From NCBI GenBank assembly GCA_023145185.1, contig JAGLEG010000440.1, forward strand, positions 1 through 24,089: DNA of 24,089 nucleotides, written 5' to 3'. Every line of letters starts with the position of its first letter. Positions within the stretch are counted from its first letter, which is position 1. This DNA comes from Thermoplasmata archaeon (GTDB lineage Archaea > Thermoplasmatota > Penumbrarchaeia > Penumbrarchaeales > Penumbrarchaeaceae). Positions 15,486 through 23,169 of the stretch are shown in pieces. The position numbers and the translations under genes are program-made. The notes under the pieces were generated by a model. The model did not search any database. It was not told the origin of the DNA and saw only the letters and a list, made by a program, of their open reading frames with translations.

Positions 15486-18400
15486 TCATGCGCTTCTTCT
15501 GATTAGGAGGGGATATCCCCTCAGAACCCAGAAGGCCGATCCAAGGCTCACGAATATCGAGGCGGCGAGAAAGGATATGGAGATCGTGATGACCGGTGTG
15601 ATGGACCCCGAGAGAGGGACGCCCATGGACGTTGAGAGGATAAGAGAGGAGATGATGGACCCCAACAGGGCGCCTGCGGTGGCTACCACGAAAACTATAA
15701 GGTTCTCAACGAAAAAGTACTGCACGGCACGTCCCCTCTTGACGCCGATGGTCCGAAGCAGCTCCAGTTCCCTGCCCAGGGTTGCCGCCCTTGCGTGAGT
15801 GAACACTGCTGCTGATGCGATCGCTACAATGAGCCCAAGGACCAGAAAATCCCTGAAGAGGTTCAGGTATGAGAGCTCGTAATCGAGGTTCTCCCTGGCG
15901 AGGTCGTCCGTCAAGGTGATGGTCGGTGAAAGAGAGGAAAAGGATGTTGAAAGGGTTTCCGCCGCCCCTTCAGGATCGTCCGTATCCACGAGGAAATACG
16001 AGTAAGTTGCACCTTCCGGGAACAGCAGACGCAAATTAACGGAGGACATAACAAAGCTTCCCGTGAGGATCGAGGGGGACAACACGCCCACAACGAGAAG
16101 TCCTACTTCTCTCCCGTCCTCTGTCGTGATGGCAAATGTATCACCAAGCCCCTTGAAGTATATCCACTGGAGCGTGTTCTGGTCCACCATTATCGGGAAC
16201 TTACCGCCGATGATCGTTTCCAGGCCGTCCCAGGCATCCATATCTGATGAGTAGGAGCCCTCCCGATCGATCAGGGAGAAGTTGTACATATCAGAGGATG
16301 AGCGATACCCCAGCAGCCTTGGAGGGAACGGGGCGTTGATGTTGGAGCACTTGCCTCCCTCATCACCCCTGGAGAGGAGTGGTGCGATGTGGTTCATGTC
16401 GATATCATACGTGATCTCATCAAGGTCCCCTGTGAACGGGGAGCCGGTCTCCACCACCAGCTTATATTCGCCTCCGTACGACCCTATGTCGGATTCGAGG
16501 TCCTCCTCAAGTATGGACCCGACGAAACTGAGGGAGAGGGCCAACGAGAGCGTCAAGGCGAGGACCGCTATCGAAACAGGGACCTTCCCCGGCCTCCTGG
16601 AGAGGTTGGCGGAGACCATCAGTCCCAAGTCGCTGGTATCCCTCACCTTCAGGATAAGCCCGAAGAGGGCCAGGGCCAGCGACGAGGAGAGAAGGATAGA
16701 TCCCAGGGTGAACAGGGCCGAGCTCCCCGGGCCCATCCCCACAATGGCTGCAAGGACGAGAAGGGTGATGCCAGCTAGGGCCCCTACCCCGGAGAGGAGG
16801 TGGCGCATCACAGGTCTCATGGACCGCCCCGTCGAGATGGATGGGTCCTCCCTGTTCATGCTGGATGCGGGGTCCTTCCCCAGATGGTTCCATATCGAAT
16901 ACAGAAGGATGGGGACGCAGAGCAATATCCCCAATGATATGGATATGATGATGGTTTCAAATGATAGGGAGAAGGGAACAGAGGCGCTCTCCACGGAGCT
17001 GGACCATATCGAGTTGATCCCCCGGTTGAGAATAATGCCGAGTATTATTCCAGGGGCGGTGCCGAACAGTGCGCCTGCCAATATGGAGATCGTGCCTTCC
17101 ACGGCCCCTATGGTCAGGATACGGAACCTGGAGAAACCAAGGGCCTTTAGCATCGAGTGGTCCCTGGACCTCCGTTTGGAGATGTCAATGACCACCGCCG
17201 TGAAGACGAGGAGCGCTCCTGCGATGATCGCAGAACCGAACGTGAGGAACATCCCGGGGAAAATGAGCATCCCTCTCGAAGATCCCAGTGCGTTCTCCCT
17301 GACGGGTATTATGGAGCCGCCGATGTACGAAAGCGTTACCACGTCGTCGAGTTGGGCCTCAACCTCGCTTTCATTTGCTTCGGATGGGAACCAGATGGCA
17401 GAGGTATCACCCTCGTTGGCCCTCCAGAGATATCTGGCCATATCAAGTGTAATTATCCCCTTGGGGGCGGAGCCGTACAGCTTCCAGTAAAGCTGATCGT
17501 CATCCGAGATATCGTCGATGTCGACGTCGAAGGATGGGTCCCAGTCCAGGCATGAGTCGACCCCCGTGAGCCCCTCCACGGATGGGATCAGCTCTTTTTC
17601 TGCCATTATGCCTTCCTTTGGCAGGATCCCCACCACCTTCAGTGAGATGGTGGTTCCCTCGAACCCCTCGATATGGTCCACGGACCGGTAGGTCAGGTTG
17701 ATATGGTCTCCAACCTCTACATCTATCCTGTCGGCGGTCCAGTTGTCCAGAAGGATCTCCCCCATGTGGAGTGATACGGGGCCTCCGTTGACATCTGAAA
17801 GCGACGGGATGTATTCGGCATCCAACCCAGTGATGACCGAGTACGAGAGGTCCTCGGTCCCGGAGAGCGAGTCGACGAAGTACGAGAGCGTTTGGGTACC
17901 TCCCAGGGGAAGCGACATCAGATCCCTGGAATGGAACATCAGATCTTCGTTCCTGATCAGGGTGCCCCCGGCCTCCGGGGCGGGGAGGACCTCAAAGCCG
18001 CCGTGTTCCCAGTTGAGGTTACCGTCGAGTTCCGCCTCTATTGCTTCCACGGTGTCGGCCCCCAGGTCCAGAAGTATCTTGTTGACGTGATCGATCTCTC
18101 CCAACCTCTCCTGAAGTAAGTTCAGATCCATTATGGCGATGGGATCCACCTCATCCCTCGAGTCCTCCCGGTACCTCCCGATCCCGGTGTTGTCGATCAC
18201 CTCTGACACCGTCAGGTTCAGGGTGATCTCCCCTCCTTCCGTGTACGTCAGCAGGGATCCGGTCCGACCAGCGATGATGTTCGTGGTAATTCTCAGCGTG
18301 TCCCCTTTGCCGAGTCCCTGCTGTGATGCAAGCTCCCGATTTATGTAAACGTCATATCTATCGGGGGGAGTGGGCAGGTCCTTGTTCCCCGCCCGAACGG

Positions 18401-18845
18401 GCAGGAGGTCCGCTATCCCTTCCTGTACTCCGAACAAAGTGATGGCATCTCCTTTCTGTGGGGAGGGGAACGCATCCAGCTGGATGATCTGAGCATATCC
18501 GTCAATGTCAAGGGCATCCAGGGAGCTCTGACACACCTCCTGGGATATGAAGGAGGGGACATCTATCACGTGGTCCACGGAGGAGAGGTTGGAATCCACG
18601 TTCTCCTCCACCATGTCGAAGAGGCCGTCGCCCACGGAGAGGGATGCGATCATCAGGGCGACCACAAGGGCGACGGGGAGGGCCCTTGCTATCGTCTCCG
18701 AAGGGTAGCCCCTGGCCATCCTCATTCCAAGAGCTACGGCTGATCGTCCCTTCGTGCCGAAAAGGATGGATAGAAATGGCAGGAGAGTGAGCGTAAGCGC
18801 CAGAATAACGGCGGTTGCCATGACAAAGCCAGGTATGAAACCCAT
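15486..18845 (-). CDS. Large FtsX-type ABC permease-like protein, apparently missing an N-terminal part
   Basis: A 1119-residue membrane protein. The order is two helices (~7-29 and 54-75), a very large outer domain (~80-515), three helices with the FtsX loop MLKALGFSRFRI, two further helices (~685-733), another (~755-777), a second outer domain (~780-990), and three helices ending in RRSA, the first two joined by the loop LRTIGVKRGRAV. The FtsX modules themselves look intact. The first helix resembles the end of a preceding module (a helix leading into AVALGMRMARGYPSETIARALP), so an N-terminal portion may have been lost, or the family naturally begins this way. No ATPase gene lies beside it. 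ATG 18845 has no good ribosome binding site and a stop codon stands 9 nt upstream in frame. It heads the long operon with the four propellers and may export or tension parts of that surface assembly. That role is inference. Confidence 0.82.
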   Translation of the reverse strand: MGFIPGFVMATAVILALTLTLLPFLSILFGTKGRSAVALGMRMARGYPSETIARALPVALVVALMIASLSVGDGLFDMVEENVDSNLSSVDHVIDVPSFISQEVCQSSLDALDIDGYAQIIQLDAFPSPQKGDAITLFGVQEGIADLLPVRAGNKDLPTPPDRYDVYINRELASQQGLGKGDTLRITTNIIAGRTGSLLTYTEGGEITLNLTVSEVIDNTGIGRYREDSRDEVDPIAIMDLNLLQERLGEIDHVNKILLDLGADTVEAIEAELDGNLNWEHGGFEVLPAPEAGGTLIRNEDLMFHSRDLMSLPLGGTQTLSYFVDSLSGTEDLSYSVITGLDAEYIPSLSDVNGGPVSLHMGEILLDNWTADRIDVEVGDHINLTYRSVDHIEGFEGTTISLKVVGILPKEGIMAEKELIPSVEGLTGVDSCLDWDPSFDVDIDDISDDDQLYWKLYGSAPKGIITLDMARYLWRANEGDTSAIWFPSEANESEVEAQLDDVVTLSYIGGSIIPVRENALGSSRGMLIFPGMFLTFGSAIIAGALLVFTAVVIDISKRRSRDHSMLKALGFSRFRILTIGAVEGTISILAGALFGTAPGIILGIILNRGINSIWSSSVESASVPFSLSFETIIISISLGILLCVPILLYSIWNHLGKDPASSMNREDPSISTGRSMRPVMRHLLSGVGALAGITLLVLAAIVGMGPGSSALFTLGSILLSSSLALALFGLILKVRDTSDLGLMVSANLSRRPGKVPVSIAVLALTLSLALSLSFVGSILEEDLESDIGSYGGEYKLVVETGSPFTGDLDEITYDIDMNHIAPLLSRGDEGGKCSNINAPFPPRLLGYRSSSDMYNFSLIDREGSYSSDMDAWDGLETIIGGKFPIMVDQNTLQWIYFKGLGDTFAITTEDGREVGLLVVGVLSPSILTGSFVMSSVNLRLLFPEGATYSYFLVDTDDPEGAAETLSTSFSSLSPTITLTDDLARENLDYELSYLNLFRDFLVLGLIVAIASAAVFTHARAATLGRELELLRTIGVKRGRAVQYFFVENLIVFVVATAGALLGSIISSLILSTSMGVPLSGSITPVITISISFLAASIFVSLGSAFWVLRGYPLLIRRSA

Positions 18846-18867
18846 CGCTCTTCAATCACGTACAGGC

Positions 18868-18930
18868 GATTTAATGATTGTTGATGTAAATTCACCTGTA
18901 GCCCAACTTTGACAGATTGAATATAATCTT
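18868..18930 (-). promoter_or_regulatory. Candidate promoter(s) of the nine-gene operon
   Basis: Two TATA-like elements are present on the minus strand. GATTATATTC (18919-18928) would give a leader of about 50 nt and lies in the loop between the first pair of inverted motif copies. ATCATTAAATC (18868-18878) is centred about 28 nt before the ATG at 18845 and would give a leaderless mRNA, consistent with the lack of a clear ribosome binding site. I cannot decide between them from sequence alone. Confidence 0.4.
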
Positions 18931-19001
18931 AGCCTGTCAATGTTGGGAGAGGCCTCACTTTGACACTCACCTATGCTCATTGTGTCAAAGTTAGGCTGTA
19001 G
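18896..19001. repeat. Four copies of one motif in two inverted pairs upstream of the operon
   Basis: Copies are CCCAACTTTGACAG (18902-18915, plus), its inverse CTGTCAATGTTGGG (18934-18947), CCTCACTTTGACAC (18953-18966, plus) and its inverse GTGTCAAAGTTAGG (18982-18995). Each pair matches except at one base, with spacers of 18 and 15 nt, and the shared core is ACTTTGACA. The outermost copies match over 16 of 19 bases when extended (CTGTAGCCCAACTTTGACA at 18896-18914 against the inverse of 18983-19001). The pairs may be binding sites for a dimeric regulator around the operon promoter, or RNA hairpins. Confidence 0.7.
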
Positions 19002-19011
19002 TGTTACTGGA

Positions 19012-19091
19012 AAGATAAAAAGCCATCTGGGGAATTGGGTTTATAGTAAAAACTCAACATTAGGTTATAATCCCAAATGCCCCGTCCAGAT
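19012..19091 (-). terminator. Hairpin plus U-tract terminator after the GLUG surface protein
   Basis: Read on the minus strand, ATCTGG-GGGG-TTGGG-TATAA (19091 to 19065, with small bulges) pairs with TATAA-CCCAA-CCCC-AGAT (19045 to 19025). The stem is followed by GGCTTTTTATCTTT. It begins 15 nt after the stop codon of the surface protein gene. Long imperfect stem plus T-run is the form of an intrinsic terminator. It separates the surface-protein block from the downstream operon. Confidence 0.65.
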
Positions 19092-19105
19092 ATCCATTTC
19101 GGAGG

Positions 19106-21607
19106 TTATTCCTCGGAACGTTCCGTTTTCCCTTTCCTGGATCTTACCAACAATGCTGCAAGAACGATTATGATCAACAGCATAACGATCCCGATGACCA
19201 AATAGGGTGCAATATCGTCTTCGTCCTCAACGTCCTTCGTTCCATCCAAATTTGGGTTCGATCCCCGCTCGTATTCTTCGAGGTTTGATATGCCGTCCCC
19301 ATCTGAATCCAGGGCGGCATCGGTCGGATCATCCGGATCAAGGCCGTATTTCAACTCCCATTCGTCTGGCATGCCGTCGCCGTCCGTATCCGTCTGATTC
19401 TCCACGGGTCCCGGTTCATCAGGTATTGCGTTCACGATGAGGAAGAAGGTATGTTGGATATCGATAGTTCCATCCGTTGCCGTGATGGTCGCAATGTATG
19501 CTCCCACGACGGGAGATGCCCAGCTAATGTCACCTGATGATGGATCAATGGTCAATTCGGATGTTGGTGTGGTTTCGATGGAATAGGTGATGTTGTCCCC
19601 ATCAATATCCATCGCTGCACACTCGATAGTCAGTGCTTCGCCCTCGGTGAGGTTCTGGTCTGTTGGTGTTAGTGACCAGATAGGTGCGTCGTTGACGTTG
19701 CTTACGACCAGTGTATAGTTAAGCGAGTTTGAGCCACCGAATCCATCCAGAACAGTTATATTGACCCAGAACACACCAACATTGGAGTTGTCAGGAGTCC
19801 CATTCAGATAGGTCCCATTCAGCTCAAGCCAATCCGCGTTCGTGTCTATTGACCAGGTAAAGTTGAATGCAACAGGGTCCTCGTCGGTTGCAATGAGGAG
19901 AACAGAGTAGAGATCGTCCTGGAGCGTTGTGTTCATCGGAGTTGTTATGATCGGGTCATCGTTGGTGTTCTCAACGTTTATCGTGAAGTTCTGCCAGTCG
20001 CTTCCGCCGTTTCCATCGTCCACCGAGACATTGACCTCATTGACACCAACATCGCTGTTGAGCGGGATTCCTTCCAGCGTGTTGGTGGTTGTGTTGAGCT
20101 CCAACCACATTGGCCCCGACTCCAGGGTCCATGTCAGAGTGTCTTCCGTTGGGTCCATATCGCTCGCCGTAAGTACCAGGAAATAGGGAGCGTCTTCGGT
20201 TACATTGATTGAGTGTATGAGGTTGATCTCCGGAGCGTCATTGGTATTCAGAACCGAAAGTATGAAGCTTCTGGTAGTTGAGGCCGATCTCGGATCCTTA
20301 CAGATCACCTCGACAGAATGGTTGCCCACATCATCATTCAATGGTGTTCCAGATAGGATCCCATCCGCGCTCATGGTGAGCCAAGATGCATCTGTATCGA
20401 TCTCCCAGGAAAAGTCCGTGCATCCTGGAAGGGACGACTCTGCACTGTAATCTACCTGATATGTCTGATCTTCAGAGGTAACTGTGAGGTCAATGGTTGT
20501 GATGAGCGGTGCTGCTGGATATATGAGGTTATTCAGGTATGGATAGGTTTTACCCTCTATCAGAGACCATGTTTCAACAAAGTTCCAACCTGCTCCGGTG
20601 AATGTGGCCCCCTGTTTCATCTCAGAAGTGGTCTTTCCAGTTCCCCCGTCGCTGTCCGCCATTCCGGAGGTCTCCGTGTCCCAGAAACAGTTCTTCACAA
20701 TGCCCGAAAAGCTGTGTCCCACGAGCCCGCCGATACTGCTTCCAGTTCCGCTGACGTTTCCTGCTGCGTAACAGTTCGAGATCTCGCTGTCCTCGATGTT
20801 TCCCACTAGCCCACCGATACTGCTTCCGGTTCCGCTGACGTTTCCCGTAGCGTAGCAGTTTGAGATTGACCAATATTGGGAGTTGTATCCCACGAGCCCG
20901 CCAACATCATAACCTCCGCTGACGTCGCCTGTGGCGTAGCAGTTCTCGACCGGACCACTGTTTTGTCCCACGAGCCCGCCAACACTATAACCTCCGGTGA
21001 CGTTTCCTGTTGCGTAGCAGTTCTCGACCGGCCCGCCATTGACTCCCACGAGCCCGCCTACCATCTGATTTCCGCTGACGCTACCTGTGGTGTAGCAGTT
21101 CTTGATAGTGCATTGGCTACCTCCCACGAGTCCACCGACACAACTTGATCCATTGACATCATTGTCGATCAGGCCGATATCGTTCAAGCTTGCCCCCGGA
21201 CTGATGTAGCCGAACAATCCCACGTAATCAGTAGTGGTTCGGTTGATGAACAGGTCTGTGATATTGTACTCCTGCCCATCCAGAGAACCTGTGAACCTGT
21301 AATCATAAGTTACATTTCCAATAGGGACGAAACCTTCACCGGAATTCCAACCACTTGTGGCGGACGCGTCGATGTCGTTGATCAACACATAGTGCGCGTC
21401 AAGGCTCAAGTTCATCTCTTGAAGCTGGTCGATATCGGCTATCTGATATGGGTCCCCGATAGATCCATCTCCGCCTTCGAACGCCCTCGTGTTTACAGCT
21501 TCTGCCGGTTCCACAAGGTTTCCTGAAGGTATGACCAACAGGCCCAATAACCCTGCAGATATCAATGCCAAGACCAACAGTAACGAATAAGACTTGTTCT
21601 GATGCAA
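19106..21607 (-). CDS. Surface adhesin-like protein with GLUG repeats, cadherin/Ig-like domains and TSP3-like segment
   Basis: An 833-residue exported protein. In order: a signal peptide (YSLLLVLALISAGLLGLLVI, to about residue 37), an N-terminal region ending in GLUG motifs (about 140-305; repeats of NCYATGNVSG...GGLVG), four Ig/cadherin-like domains (about 360-725) joined by NTNDAP or NVNDAP phrases, a calcium-binding thrombospondin type 3-like segment (DTDGDGMPDEWELKYGLDPD and DSDGDGISNLEEY), and one helix (LVIGIVMLLIIIVLAALLV) with RSRKGKTERSEE. Many N-x-S/T sites suggest glycosylation. Likely roles are adhesion or cell-surface structure; no enzyme domain is seen. The start is TTG at 21607, the only start codon that keeps the signal peptide; GGGGATGG lies upstream. 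The last ~245 residues closely match the C-terminal half of the partial protein at the right edge. Confidence 0.88.
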   Translation of the reverse strand: MHQNKSYSLLLVLALISAGLLGLLVIPSGNLVEPAEAVNTRAFEGGDGSIGDPYQIADIDQLQEMNLSLDAHYVLINDIDASATSGWNSGEGFVPIGNVTYDYRFTGSLDGQEYNITDLFINRTTTDYVGLFGYISPGASLNDIGLIDNDVNGSSCVGGLVGGSQCTIKNCYTTGSVSGNQMVGGLVGVNGGPVENCYATGNVTGGYSVGGLVGQNSGPVENCYATGDVSGGYDVGGLVGYNSQYWSISNCYATGNVSGTGSSIGGLVGNIEDSEISNCYAAGNVSGTGSSIGGLVGHSFSGIVKNCFWDTETSGMADSDGGTGKTTSEMKQGATFTGAGWNFVETWSLIEGKTYPYLNNLIYPAAPLITTIDLTVTSEDQTYQVDYSAESSLPGCTDFSWEIDTDASWLTMSADGILSGTPLNDDVGNHSVEVICKDPRSASTTRSFILSVLNTNDAPEINLIHSINVTEDAPYFLVLTASDMDPTEDTLTWTLESGPMWLELNTTTNTLEGIPLNSDVGVNEVNVSVDDGNGGSDWQNFTINVENTNDDPIITTPMNTTLQDDLYSVLLIATDEDPVAFNFTWSIDTNADWLELNGTYLNGTPDNSNVGVFWVNITVLDGFGGSNSLNYTLVVSNVNDAPIWSLTPTDQNLTEGEALTIECAAMDIDGDNITYSIETTPTSELTIDPSSGDISWASPVVGAYIATITATDGTIDIQHTFFLIVNAIPDEPGPVENQTDTDGDGMPDEWELKYGLDPDDPTDAALDSDGDGISNLEEYERGSNPNLDGTKDVEDEDDIAPYLVIGIVMLLIIIVLAALLVRSRKGKTERSEE
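19272..20007 (-). repeat. Duplicated coding segment, left copy (partner 23351-24089)
   Basis: This segment aligns collinearly with 23351-24089. The offset changes from 4079 to 4082, which is one codon of length difference. Long stretches are nearly identical at DNA level, especially the TSP3-like part. It covers the third and fourth Ig/cadherin-like domains and the TSP3-like segment, while the membrane helix and tail beyond it have diverged. The two copies are direct repeats flanking the AAA ATPase gene. The true right end of the duplication is outside the window. Confidence 0.85.
20690..21185 (-). repeat. Tandem GLUG-motif repeats inside the surface protein gene
   Basis: Five full copies of an ~81-87 nt coding unit (NCYxTG/AGxVxG...GGLVG) are flanked by a degenerate copy on each side (NDVNGSSCVGGLVG and NCFWDTETSG). 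The two copies around 20715-20870 are almost identical at DNA level (both encode GNVSGTGSSIGGLVG), pointing to recent unit duplication. Copy number is likely to vary between strains. Confidence 0.8.
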
Positions 21608-21715
21608 TAGACCATCCCCATTAGGTATGAAAATCTGTTCTGAAATTTAGTATTTTTGATAGGACCTATCATCTCCACCCAGGTCCGATCCTCGTCCATC
21701 GGGTCTTTATCAACA

Positions 21716-23023
21716 TCACGAATATAGCAACCATTGCCAAAGTGGTATGTATTCAATTCTCACGTCGTCGGAGTCCGATCTGCCCTCATGATCCGCTGTG
21801 ATAATGGTGCCGTGGTCAAGTCCAAACTGCTTCAATGCGGAGATCAAACCCTTCTCTTCCCGTTTTCTGGTCTTGGGATCCTCTACATCCCATGATACCT
21901 GTATGGCCTCCTCTACCGTGGCCCCTCTCTTTATGATGAAGTCTGTCTCGGTTCCCCGGGGTTTCCAGTGATATATCTCAATGGTCGGGTCCCTGGCCCT
22001 GCGGTGTAAAAGTGAGATGAATACCAGGTTCTCGGCAATCCTCCCAAGGTCTTTCGAGAACTGGAACCCTACTGCGCTCCTCATGCCAACATCGATGCAG
22101 TAATCCTTGGCTGGCGAGTTGGTTTGCTTGCGAAGTGAGGGGCTGTATCGATCCACTAGATAGATGAAGTGAATATCCTCAAGCCGGTTCAGGTAGTTCA
22201 TCACGGTCTTTTTGGAGACCTTGTGCCTGGTACCGATGCTCCGATGATATTTCGAGATGCTGAAAGGGTTGGATATATTCGTTACGAGATACTTCATCAT
22301 CTCCTTGAGCAATGCGATGTTGCGCACCTTGTAACGCTCCACGAGGTCCTTCAAGAAGATCGTATTGTAATATTCTCGGAGTATTCGTATCTTCGTGTCA
22401 TCATTTTCTGCCAGTACCACCTCCGGGAACAATCCCCATTTCATGACGATATCAAGATGATTTATTATGCCAAAACGCTGGGAGGAGTACCTCGTCTTCT
22501 CATCCACTTTCAAACCTCTGGCCTCAAGGGACTCCTTGAACGAGAAGGGAAGAACGAGATAGGAAAGTGTCCGCCCCCTCATCTGTGTGGCAATTTCCTG
22601 GCTGCCAAGCTTGGAACTCGAACCGGTGATGAATATCTTGTACCCGCCTGAACGATGAAGGTGCTCTATCCCTCTCTCCCACTCATCCATTTCCTGGATC
22701 TCGTCGAAGAAAAGATAGGTAGTATGGGAACTCGGATACAGCTCAGAATAAGCGTCCGTAAGGTCCAGGAGGTCCCTGGCCGTAAAAGGATATATCCGCG
22801 GGTCCTCGAAATTGATCATGATCATATCGCGTCTGTCCACACCGGACGCTTCCAACTGTTTGATGAGGTTGTAAAGCAGGTAGGTCTTTCCCGCGCGCCG
22901 GGGGCCGACCAGGGTGATGACCTTGTCCGTGGACATATCTATATCGATATCCCGCTTAATGGAATCCGGAAGCTTATACTCATGGAATTCAACGATCAAA
23001 CGCTTGAGTTCGCTCTTGTTCAT
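21716..23023 (-). CDS. AAA_14 / DUF4143-family ATPase
   Basis: A 435-residue cytoplasmic ATPase of the abundant archaeal and bacterial AAA_14-DUF4143 family, whose biological role is poorly defined. Walker A is GPRRAGKT (residues 40-47), Walker B is TYLFFDEIQEM (102-112), a sensor-like strand is FITGSSSKL (131-139), and MRGRTLSYLVLPFSFKE (148-164) is a family hallmark. A winged-helix-like stretch lies near 240-290. The C-terminal part has the restriction-endonuclease-like pattern GTETDFIIKRG followed by EEAIQVSWDV, typical of DUF4143. ATG 23023 is placed about 28 nt from a TATA box, so the transcript may be leaderless. The gene stands alone between two related surface-protein genes and may have been inserted there. 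Length is normal and the protein looks intact. No toxin partner or neighbouring accessory gene identifies its task. Confidence 0.92.
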   Translation of the reverse strand: MNKSELKRLIVEFHEYKLPDSIKRDIDIDMSTDKVITLVGPRRAGKTYLLYNLIKQLEASGVDRRDMIMINFEDPRIYPFTARDLLDLTDAYSELYPSSHTTYLFFDEIQEMDEWERGIEHLHRSGGYKIFITGSSSKLGSQEIATQMRGRTLSYLVLPFSFKESLEARGLKVDEKTRYSSQRFGIINHLDIVMKWGLFPEVVLAENDDTKIRILREYYNTIFLKDLVERYKVRNIALLKEMMKYLVTNISNPFSISKYHRSIGTRHKVSKKTVMNYLNRLEDIHFIYLVDRYSPSLRKQTNSPAKDYCIDVGMRSAVGFQFSKDLGRIAENLVFISLLHRRARDPTIEIYHWKPRGTETDFIIKRGATVEEAIQVSWDVEDPKTRKREEKGLISALKQFGLDHGTIITADHEGRSDSDDVRIEYIPLWQWLLYS

Positions 23024-23045
23024 AATATAAGAGATATAGCCACCT

Positions 23046-23056
23046 CCATATATAGT
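23046..23056 (-). promoter_or_regulatory. TATA box of the ATPase gene, consistent with a leaderless mRNA
   Basis: The minus strand reads ACTATATATGG, centred near 23051, which is 28 nt from the A of the start codon at 23023. Archaeal transcription starts about 25-28 nt after the TATA centre, placing it at the ATG itself. No ribosome binding site lies at a usable distance; a GGAGGTG lies about 17 nt upstream, too far. Confidence 0.6.
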
Positions 23057-23093
23057 GTTTCGTATATGGGTCTGGTTCTTATCTAAGGTGGTG

Positions 23094-23136
23094 TCATATA
23101 TGCTCTCAGTTTAAACATGTAATAGTATCATATATG
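23094..23136. repeat. Two TCATATATG copies upstream of the ATPase gene
   Basis: TCATATATG occurs at 23094-23102 and at 23128-23136, 34 nt apart. The core CATATATG is palindromic. They lie upstream of the ATPase promoter and downstream of the partial surface-protein gene. In AT-rich spacer sequence such matches can arise by chance; a regulatory role is only a possibility. Confidence 0.3.
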
Positions 23137-23169
23137 GAACTGCACCTGCATAAACAACTCCTGCTGATA

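Noticed and set aside
16282..17490. A 402-codon plus-strand reading frame opposite the large permease gene
   Set aside because: It is the antisense of a clear membrane protein, is Ser/Pro/Arg/Met-rich without domains, and reflects high GC and codon bias on the coding strand.
20690..21185. Regular repeats that could suggest a CRISPR array
   Set aside because: The repeats are in frame, protein-coding GLUG motifs with no unique spacers and no cas genes nearby.
21716..23023. Mobile-element ATPase or transposase helper
   Set aside because: The Walker motifs plus the C-terminal TETDFIIKRG pattern identify the AAA_14/DUF4143 family; no terminal repeats or transposase partner are visible.
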